Shown: piece by piece, positions 21,801 to 29,092 of the stretch
Numbering within the stretch: position 1 is the stretch's first letter
How the letters are laid out: the number at the start of each line of letters is the position of its first letter
Assembly (NCBI GenBank): GCA_019648995.1
Contig: BLXT01001037.1
Location: 804,130 to 833,221 of the forward strand
Direction: 5' to 3'
Length of the DNA: 29,092 nt
DNA from: Plakobranchus ocellatus
Lineage: Eukaryota > Mollusca > Gastropoda > Plakobranchidae
The notes under the pieces: model-generated
What the model was told of the DNA's origin: nothing
The model's database searches: none
The model's input: the letters and a program-made list of their open reading frames with translations, nothing else
Made by a program: the position numbers and the translations under genes

Positions 21801-22750
21801 AAATAATACAGTTCATTATGAAAAACAAGTGTCAATCTTGAAAAATCCATAATAAAAAAAAAAAACAATACTGAATTTTTCTCATTTTGCATGGAAATAT
21901 AATGTTGACATGCAAAACTTATTCCAAAGCCATGGTGGCAAGTACGTTGAAGAAAAGATCATGATTTTAATTTCAGTCACACACAAAAAAAAAACGGAAA
22001 TGCCTCTTTAATCCATGATTTAGGAAATAGCCATGACAAACTCATTTAATTAGTCTTCGTATATAAATACATAACAAGAAAATTATTGTAAAGCATAAAA
22101 TTATTGCAAACTACATGTAGCGAGTTTGCATTTTCGATAAAAATTTTGTTTGTAACTCAAATTTCCTAGATAATTGCAAAGCTTCACCAGTAATATTGCC
22201 AGTTTGAATCAAACCAACCATGTACCCTGTTCAATAGCAGACGTTTTATCGGTCTAAAATACTGAAGTCCAATTATTTGTTCATTTTCTTTTAAATTTTG
22301 CTCGTTTTTTGTTCAAATTTTTTTTCAAAGTCTGCATTTCAGGGTAAAAATCCGAGTTCTCTTATTTGCCACAGGTTGAGTATCATTCCAATTTCAGTCA
22401 TCATGTATCAACCAGGAGTTATTAGTCAGTCCTACAGCAAAAGTTAGACCATGATTATCAAACAGTGAGATTTATTTAGTTTCCAGCTCTCAAAACCACA
22501 TTCTTCAGTTACATTAAACCTCTCTCTTCTGAAGGCTCCAAGCCTTGAAGTCCCTCGTCCATCACAGCTGAGGGAAACCATTCTAAATCACCATGTAAAA
22601 AGAAGTTTGTTTGAAATTAAAAATTCAGAGAAAAAGAAAGAAGCAACTTATAGCAAAGACTGGTAGGGACAAAAACAACAAAAAACAAACAAATAAACAA
22701 ATAGTTAAACATCTTGAATCAATTAAATAAATTGTTTTTATATTTCAAAA
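18805..22750. other. Convergent intergenic / 3' UTR region, no gene seen
   Basis: This is AT-rich sequence between the two convergent genes. It contains a short (CT)n tract near 19293-19311, poly-T runs, and TTTATT (AATAAA on the minus strand) at 19503-19508 and 21483-21488. Those could serve a long ZDHHC12 3' UTR. The frame at 19256-19534 on the minus strand is driven by the CT tract and shows no domain. Confidence 0.45.
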
Positions 22751-22754
22751 GATA

Positions 22755-23075
22755 ATGCAGATAATTGTGGGCAGAATATCTTTTATAGCACCCTATTCAG
22801 ATGATGTGTTGGTACTCTGTTCAATAAGAGACCAAAATATCCAACAGATCAGGAGAACTCAAGAAGTAATTAGAAATGCTGGCCTGGTTCATTTAGCGAG
22901 GAAAAACTCAAGATGTACTGAATCCAGGAAAACAAAATAACCTGCAAGATCAGAGACTATAAGCAGCTACTACAACAAAGAGAGGAGTACAAAGAACACT
23001 CGAGGCTTGTTGGGATGGTGTGGAAGATTTTCTCAGCATTTCATTGGGAAAGCCTAAGTGCTAATACTACTAAGT
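22755..23075 (+). pseudogene. Ty3/gypsy-like reverse transcriptase relic
   Basis: The frame at 22755-22940 reads ...VGRISFIAPYSDDVLVLCS then IRRTQEVIRNAGLVHLARK. YSDD fits the Y-x-DD reverse transcriptase active site, and the ...VIRNAGL..xRK spacing after it is that of Ty3/gypsy polymerases. About 75 nt further on, another frame gives LVGMVWKIFSAFHWES, which loosely resembles the following LxGxYRxFIPxF block. The copy is short, frameshifted and carries stops. It lies 3' of, and antisense to, the ZDHHC12-like gene. Confidence 0.45.
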
Positions 23076-23229
23076 AATTTGGTTGACAAGAATAAAAGCC
23101 AAGCAAAAGTTGCCATACGCTGGCTTCAACACAGATTCTCATGGTGCCTGATCTAAACAAGTCAGATGAAATCTAACGTGTTTAAGCTATGGCTACAATC
23201 TCCGTGCAGGAACAATACAGTGTTTTACA

Positions 23230-23837
23230 TTGCATTTACCATGCTTTAACCCCCACAGAATTTTACACTTACGGAGAAAAGAGTTCCCAACTCCAATTAT
23301 CATGAAGACACTATATTTGTCAAGGAAAGAGTATTTTTTTCACCTTTTTTTCCCCCACGGGCCTAAGTTGGCCGTTTCTTCATTAAAAAGGCTCGATATT
23401 AATAGATTTCATAAAAGTATGTCAAATTTTGTCCATTTTTGTCAGTTTAAATTTAATTATTTTGAGACATGTGCCAGCTCAATGCAATTAAAAAAAAACG
23501 TCCTTAAGCATTTTCTTCTCTTTTGCTTTATACCTCTGTTGGATAAATGCTGACAAATGTCCCATTTTCTTTGGATGGGTTGCATATGCCAAGATAAGTG
23601 CTCTCTATCTTGGAGACACAATTTTATCTCAAAACAAGCATCATCTTTGATGTCAGAGGGCCACTTTAAGGTATTGGTTGAATGCAGCACCAATAGATTT
23701 TAAAGTCAAAACAACTTTCAAAGTATGTTAGTTTGTTACTTTACAAATCTGAGTATTTCCAAGTAGACATGTTTCCATTATATAAAATGGTGAAAATTGT
23801 CCACACGCAGAAAAGAATTCACTTGGTAAAGTATCAA
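23230..23837. other. ZDHHC12: Probable proximal 3' UTR of the ZDHHC12-like gene (minus strand)
   Basis: This sequence directly follows the TGA on the minus strand. TTTAAT (ATTAAA on the minus strand) lies near 23452, a possible variant poly(A) signal. Short frames on both strands show no family signature. Confidence 0.35.
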
Positions 23838-24023
23838 TCAAATGACACCATTCGCGTTGCGTGCTTGTTTGGCATACACCTTCTCCCAGCTACGAATGCT
23901 GCAGGCACACAGGAATTGTCCCAGGTTACGACATGGGCCTTCATTAAAAGGATTGTAATCATCATCCAAATACTTGAGGTATGTGATTCTCTCTCTTGAA
24001 GCAGCCTCCCATGTTGTCAAACC
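23838..24023 (-). CDS. ZDHHC12: ZDHHC12-like last coding exon: TTxE motif and C-terminus
   Basis: The exon is 61 codons plus [40 protein letters not shown], then [15 protein letters not shown] through GVI. The acceptor on the minus strand is a T-rich (TTTTA)n tract plus CCAAG. TTWE is the TTxE motif of DHHC enzymes. NPF..G...RNL and SWE follow the human ZDHHC12 C-terminus. Confidence 0.93.
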   Translation of the reverse strand, partial: GLTTWEAASRERITYLKYLDDDYNPFNEGPCRNLGQFLCACSIRSWEKVYAKQARNANGVI

Positions 24024-27000
24024 CTTGGAAAAAAATAAAATAAAATAAAATATCAAAGTGAATCAGTCTTTGCATCATGGGAATAATTAAATGTTCAAAG
24101 AAATAAATGAGGGAAGACTTGTCTCCCTCTTAGAAGGAACCCGAGTGATATCTAGGTGGAAAATTATCAACAAAAATAGTAAAAACTACCTGCACAAGAG
24201 GCTCAACAATAAAAAGCAAGTTTCAGATTCAACCGAACAGTCCAATAGTCTTGATTTGAGGTGACTGCAAGCAACAAAAACACACTAAAACTGGGAGGCT
24301 AATTTTGTTTTTCAGTATATGGCCAGTCCACAGCAATGTGATCTCAGGTTTTCAGGCATTCCGTCAAGCCAGGGTGCCAGTGAAGTGGCTCCAAACTGTG
24401 ATATAAGGGTCCCTGCAGGTCTCAAATATTCGCTATCCACTGTGCCACAAATGCTTTAATCATGAAGCCCTGCAGCACTTATAAATATGTCTCAAGACCA
24501 GTCCTTGTGAGTTAGGATGTCACATGTCAAACTTATGAGAGAAATAGATTTTCAGTTTTTTTTTTCCCAGACCTTCTATATTTATTTAAAAATGCAACTT
24601 CTGACCATCAAGACGTATTATAGAAGTCTTTAATGCTGAACGGCATGGAATGTAGAAATTAAAAAAAAAAAAAATTATGAATTGCAGTGAATGAGAGAAT
24701 CAATGTGGTGCCTATATTCGCTACAAAAAGGACATTTAAAATTTAAACAGCTGGCTTTATGTTCAATCTAATCTGGAATGGCAAAAAGTATGTGGGAAGC
24801 GATCCCACAAAATGATTGAGTTCTAGCTGTCAGATCTGATCATGGAAAATTTTGGATGATTTGACTTGAGTTAGACATAAGAGTTCTGTTTAAATTGTAA
24901 CTTACATGTGAGCTCAAGTCAATGGTGATATTTTTCAGGTTTCAACAGAAAAAGTTTCACAGAAAAATATAACAGGCCTACAACTTTTAGTCTACTTACA
25001 TCATGATAGAGCCCCCACCATATCAACTAAGATTAAGCCCAAGATATCTTAACAACAAAAAAAAAATAGAATTGATATTATAAGCAAAAACTGACCTTAA
25101 AATTAATAAGCAACAAATTCTATCTTGGGATAAGCCATAGGATAAACAAAAGATGATCTTGCTATGACTTTATATTAAGTTGAACTGAGGACTCCTGACT
25201 TTGTAGACATTTACATGAAGCAAAACTTAAGGAAGATGGCGCACTTTAAGGATTCTAAACATAGTGTTGGCCAAACAAATAAAAATTCACTCTGTCATGA
25301 CTGTTACACATACATACTCAAAAGACAAAAAAGAAAAATAATTTACCTTAATTAACCATAATGCACAGACTCTCATGTTATTAACAAATGTAAATCTTCC
25401 CCTATAAAGCATTTCATAGAGGCAGACCTTCCTTTGCCAATCATCAAAAGCAGTTTCACACAAACACAAATCTTCAGTTACCATGCCTTCCATGTTTATG
25501 CTTAATTTAAGATATTAAAAAAAAAAGAAGAGAACAACCTTACCTTGACCATGAGAAAACTATGGAAGCACAAAAGACCTAGAACCACCAGCCCCCCTAG
25601 GCCCAAAATCAGAATGTCGATAAGGAAAACAGCATTGAACTTGAGCCAATCACTCCAAGTAAACCTGAACTGAAAAGCTTCCCTGTTAAAAAAAAAAAAA
25701 AAAGGAGAAAAGGAGAAAGTAATGAGAACCCTGAATATTTTAATCAAACAACTAATGCATTATGATTCCAATAGGTGTTTTTTTTTTTTTACCCCAAACA
25801 ATCTTGACGCAACCCCTATTGAGTCAAATGTTGCAAGTTATGATTATGAGAAAAAGACATGAATTAAAAAAAATAGGCCTAGTCTTTTTCTTTATATGTT
25901 ATAACGCTGCTTACTCTCGATTCACTTTGCACAGAGGTCCCAGAGAATAACCAAACTTCAAGTGGGTAATTTGAGCGCTTAATACATCCCCACTCTGTCA
26001 CGTAAACAGAATGGGATTTGAGTATGTAACCTGTGCTGTGAAGTTTCTGCACATTTCATAGACAAGAACGCTAAGCTTTGGATCCCCCCACCAGAGTTTT
26101 GCATCTCTTTACAACACACAACACAAAACTTACTTTTTCAAAGTGAGAGAAGAAATCTTACCACACAATGCAGAGGGTGAACATGATAAGGAACAATGTA
26201 AAAAGGAGGAAGAGCCAGAAGTAACGATGATTCCTCTCCCCAACACAAGCCTCGAGCCATGGACAATGATGGTCAAACTTCCTAACACAACGGTTGCAGT
26301 CTTCACAGTGCTTTGCTCTCATTGGTTGCTGGCAGGACAGAGAGGAAAAAAATTTGTTTTAACAATCGCTTCATATAATTGATTTAGATGGAATTCATAA
26401 ACAATGTAATGTTGAGGCACTAACTCCCTGAGAGCCAGACTCAATGCAGGTTTACAACTCTTTTGGACCAGATACTTTTTTTTTCAAATAAAGAAATTTG
26501 GAAAATTTATAGCCCCAATGATCAAAGATCTGATATCAAGTTCTGAATAATATTAAACTTGTGAGACACCAATTTAGCATTAATACCAAACATAATATGG
26601 CATCTTTGATCCCAAAAAGTAAAAGTCAAATAAGAAATGAAACACGGTTTTCAGTCCCCATGAAATTAATATGAGAATGCAGCATTACAAACAGGAAAAC
26701 AAAAGACAGCATTCTGTTTAAATTTATTGCAATAAGAATGATACAGGAAATAAACATAAATTATTAAAACACATTACCCTTATGGAACTCCATCAGAAAA
26801 TATGTGAATTTCATAAACAGTTAAGGAGAAATGTATAAAAAAAAAATCACATTGCCCTGAAAGATCCCAATGAAAAGTTCATATTTAGTTGCCTAAAAGA
26901 ATAGTAAAGTAGGAAGAGAGGCGAAAAAAAGGGGGGAAGAGATGAAGCGAGATGCGAATTTTGTATTTCTTTCCACTGTTACTCACAGTAATCTCACAAA

Positions 27001-27172
27001 AATCACAGAATCTGTACTTGACCCCAGCCTTGTTGATGGCTGGAATCATGTGGCCGTTCTCCTCTCCACTGTCTTCATTATTCTCCTCATTGTCCATATT
27101 ATTGTTGGTGGGTTTTAACTCCATGTCACCTGCTTCTTCATCATCACTCGTTAAACTTGGCTTTATTAGTTT
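23838..27172 (-). CDS. ZDHHC12: ZDHHC12-like DHHC palmitoyltransferase, last four coding exons (5' end missing)
   Basis: Minus-strand exons 27172-26987, 26328-26162, 25682-25544 and 24023-23838 join in frame through GT-AG introns. They give 224 residues, plus one Trp codon split across a junction, then TGA. The order is: an acidic Asn/Glu-rich linker, [34 protein letters not shown], a membrane segment, [12 protein letters not shown], a second membrane segment, [13 protein letters not shown] and a C-terminus [11 protein letters not shown] through SIRSWEKVY. The last part tracks human ZDHHC12 closely (TTTWE, NPFDRG, RNL, GSWE). Family members form a Cys-acyl intermediate at the DHHC cysteine and transfer palmitate to protein cysteines on Golgi/ER membranes. 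The first two membrane segments and the DPG motif were not found in the remaining sequence to the right, so the gene is partial here. Confidence 0.9.
25544..25682 (-). CDS. ZDHHC12: ZDHHC12-like exon: fourth membrane segment
   Basis: The exon is 139 nt: one base completing Trp, then 46 codons. It encodes [18 protein letters not shown] and a hydrophobic run ending in [11 protein letters not shown]. The acceptor is T-rich plus AACAG; the donor is GTAAGG. It joins in phase 0 directly to GLTTWE of the last exon, matching the layout of the family. Confidence 0.9.
26162..26328 (-). CDS. ZDHHC12: ZDHHC12-like exon: DHHC catalytic core and third membrane segment
   Basis: The exon encodes [34 protein letters not shown] and the hydrophobic [19 protein letters not shown], plus two bases of Trp. 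The acceptor is CTGCCAG and the donor GTAAGA. All zinc-binding cysteines and histidines of the CRD-DHHC family can be identified. The residue before the last Cys is Ala, where most ZDHHC12 proteins have Asn (ENC). Confidence 0.93.
26987..27172 (-). CDS. ZDHHC12: ZDHHC12-like exon: cytosolic acidic linker and first zinc ligands
   Basis: This 186-nt exon (62 codons, phase 0 to 0) encodes [20 protein letters not shown], then an Asn/Glu-rich acidic stretch, then [15 protein letters not shown]. The acceptor on the minus strand is a poly-T tract plus CAG; the donor is GTGAGT. The linker between the expected DPG motif and the first CxxC is longer and more acidic than in the human protein as I recall it. 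Confidence 0.87.
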
Positions 27173-28395
27173 CTGAAAAAAAAAAAAAGGCATGGAGAAA
27201 AGATATAAATAAAAGATTCCCTTTGGTTTATTAAAAAAAAATAAATAAATAAAAATAAGCAGCTTTATTGCATAATCATTAAAAACACAAAAAAAAAATT
27301 AAGTCCTTGTGTTTTTCCTAAACTAAAAAAAACATGTTTTTCCCCATAAACAGGTGCGGCGATTATTCAAAATTCAAACTCTTCACTTACATGATTCACA
27401 TTTGATTCATTTAGTTTAAAAGTAATTAAAGCAAACGTAGTAGAGGTAGAATAACTTATTGAAAGTCTTAAGTCATTAGCAATAAATAAGGGCAGCAATA
27501 CACCTTTATAAGGTTAACTAAGAATGGGTTTGAGTGGAGGAACATGATCACCAAAGTCTGCTCCAGACAAGGCAATTTAAGAAGAAGATGATGAGTAACA
27601 AAAAAATTATAAAAACACAACAGAAATATGAAGTTTAAACTAGAAAAATTAAATTTATCACGATCATAATATCATTCAAAATTGTATTAAGCAGACCTGC
27701 CGATCCCAAATTGCTCTTACAGGAATATTCACCTCTACTCACAAGAATTTAGAAAGTCTCACAGGAACATGCCAGTATACAATTAAATGCGTATGGATAA
27801 ACCTTATTACACCTTAATAATATACTGGACCACAGACATTCCATAACATTTAAGTATAATATCAGAGGATAATTAATGCATTTTCGACTCTAAAGATGCA
27901 AGAAAGTATCTCCCTACTCACTGCCATTAGTCCAATAATATCACCATCTATCAAGCCTGAAAGACTTGCGGCTTAGGGCCTGGATGATGAATTTTTTTAA
28001 AGGTGCACTACAGTGTATAAAGTTCAAAATCTAGCTCATTCAATAAAAAGTTACATGAAAAAAAAAAGAAAATCTATGTGAGACAGGTCTACAGAATCTC
28101 AGTAAGGCTAAAAATTGTGACCCATTAAATATTAAATAAAAGAAAAATGGAATTTTTTTTTTTTTTTTGCTCTATTTGAAATTACAGAGATCCCTGATGG
28201 TCATGTCGGCCTACAATGTATTCATATCTGTGTTGGCTAAAGCCTTGACTAAAGCCTAAATTAGATCTCTAGGATCATTATCAAATTTTTATTATACATC
28301 ACTAAACAAAATTAAGAGTGTAGCGAAATTAGAAATGTTCTGGATCTTGATATTGCCTAGATCGAGATAGAGTGAGAGAGAGAAAAAAAACAAGA
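27173..28395. other. Intron or upstream region of the ZDHHC12-like gene
   Basis: This stretch should contain at least the intron upstream of exon 27172-26987. Homopolymers, an (ATAA)n tract near 27238-27258 and a poly-T run near 28150-28168 are present. I looked on the minus strand for an exon with the DPG motif and two membrane segments and found none. Confidence 0.5.
27692..27716. mobile_element. Second copy of the CAGACCTGCC transposon terminus
   Basis: CAGACCTGCCGATCCCAAAT at 27692-27711 matches the left end of the 13862-15651 element: CAGACCTGCC, then a TCCC block, then CAAATTG. A possible weak right end, GACAGGTCTACA, lies near 28082-28093. This would define an internally deleted element of about 0.4 kb, but no matching target duplication is visible. 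Confidence 0.4.
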
Positions 28396-28396
28396 G

Positions 28397-28445
28397 AGAA
28401 AGAGTGAGAATTACTGAGAGACACTTACAGAGTGATAAAAGAGAA

Positions 28446-28500
<55 letters not shown>

Positions 28501-28600
28501 AGAAGAGAAAGAGTGAGAATTACTGACGGACACTCAGAGTGATAAAAGGAGAAACAGAGAGAGAGAGAGAGAGAGAAAGAGAGAGGACAAAGAAAACATC
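28397..28600. repeat. GA-rich minisatellite, two ~105-bp units with internal (GA)n
   Basis: A unit with GAGTGAGAATTACTGA, GGACACT- or GAGACACTTACAG-type sequence, AGTGATAAAAG and GAGAAAC(G/A)GA leads into a (GA)n run. It occurs at about 28397-28497 and again at about 28502-28585. The first GA run is longer (about 28449-28496). Another short GA run is at 28708-28723. Confidence 0.8.
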
Positions 28601-29092
28601 AGAACATTGCCTAACAAAAAAGAAATCCACATCGACGCTAACAACTAAAGAAGAGGAAAATAACATTTTTAAAACTGTAATTTAAGAAAAGACTGAGACC
28701 GAGACAGGGAGAGAGAGAGAGAGGGTTTCGACTGGATGGTAAGGTGACTAGGCTTCTGTGCATTAGATATAGTTATTACTAGATACGCAGATCTAATGGG
28801 ATTTTTCAAAGTAGATCTTAGCTATTATTTATAAGATAAATGTATTATGCGGCATTAAGTTAGTTTTTGTAAATGTCTGGCAGTTTGTACGCACATCACC
28901 ATTCATATTGTGTCAAAACTAGACATTGCCGGCATCTCAAATTACTTTGAGCTGGGGCTGACTTGAAGGTCGTGCTGCAACTCCCAGAAACCAACTTTTG
29001 ATTTCTTTGATCTATTGTCGACATGGTAAGCTAGTTATCACTCTAGGCCTACTGCATCGTGCACATGCTGTCTATCAGTGCAAGATGGCATT
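28601..29092. other. Right edge, no gene identified
   Basis: This is AT-rich sequence with more AGATCTA motifs (28788, 28812). A slightly GC-richer tail ends in CAAGATGGCATT, which is loosely YY1-like. The 5' end of the ZDHHC12-like gene may lie just beyond, but no exon can be supported here. Confidence 0.4.

Noticed and set aside
25287-25493. 68-residue minus-strand frame inside the last ZDHHC12 intron
   Set aside because: Exons 25682-25544 and 24023-23838 already join in phase 0 at the position expected for the family (MVK|GLTTWE). An extra exon would disrupt it.
27497-27565. Possible upstream ZDHHC12 exon on the minus strand reading QTLVIMFLHSNPFLVNLIK
   Set aside because: TLV..FLH resembles the first membrane segment of ZDHHC12. 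However, no exon for the second membrane segment and DPG motif lies between it and 27172, and the acceptor is weak. The match is probably coincidence.

Overview
This window is nuclear DNA from an animal, most likely a gastropod mollusc. The basis is GT-AG-split genes, an AT-rich background full of homopolymers and microsatellites, and recurrent AGATCTAGA-type palindromic motifs, which from memory I associate with gastropod assemblies. The species call is inference. There is no prokaryotic gene organisation, no CRISPR array and no operon. One 22-N assembly gap lies inside a poly-A run.

Two real protein-coding genes are readable, and they converge tail to tail. On the plus strand, 2846-13546 holds a complete WDR5 coding region. 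It has 13 coding exons, 1053 nt and 350 codons plus stop, and every junction is GT-AG with phases that agree. WDR5 is the seven-bladed WD40 scaffold of MLL/SET1 histone H3K4 methyltransferase complexes. On the minus strand, 27172-23838 holds the last four coding exons of a ZDHHC12-type DHHC palmitoyltransferase. They encode the cysteine-rich DHHC domain, two membrane segments, the TTxE motif and the C-terminus. The exon or exons for the start codon and the first two membrane segments were not found, and probably lie beyond the right edge.

Layout: 1-2845 is WDR5 upstream sequence, with a (TC)n microsatellite, two CpG-containing promoter-like patches, an AGATCTAGA-rich cluster and a 277-bp MITE with 8-bp target duplications. 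2846-13546 is WDR5, whose introns carry tRNA-related SINE fragments and homopolymers. 13547-15651 is the WDR5 3' UTR or flank, interrupted by a 1790-bp element with 12-bp terminal inverted repeats and a 6-bp target duplication. That element sits in what reads as the loop of an older hairpin. 15652-23837 lies between the two convergent coding ends and contains AT-rich sequence, possible poly(A) signals for both genes, a decayed acidic reading frame and a relic resembling Ty3/gypsy reverse transcriptase. 23838-27172 is the ZDHHC12 part. 27173-29092 is intron or upstream sequence with another transposon terminus and a GA-rich minisatellite.

The two genes act in different compartments (nuclear chromatin versus Golgi/ER membrane) and nothing here links them functionally. 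Their adjacency is notable because the human orthologues both lie in 9q34. I found no evidence of a previously undescribed biological system. The most interesting structures are the two transposon insertions whose target duplications can be read directly.
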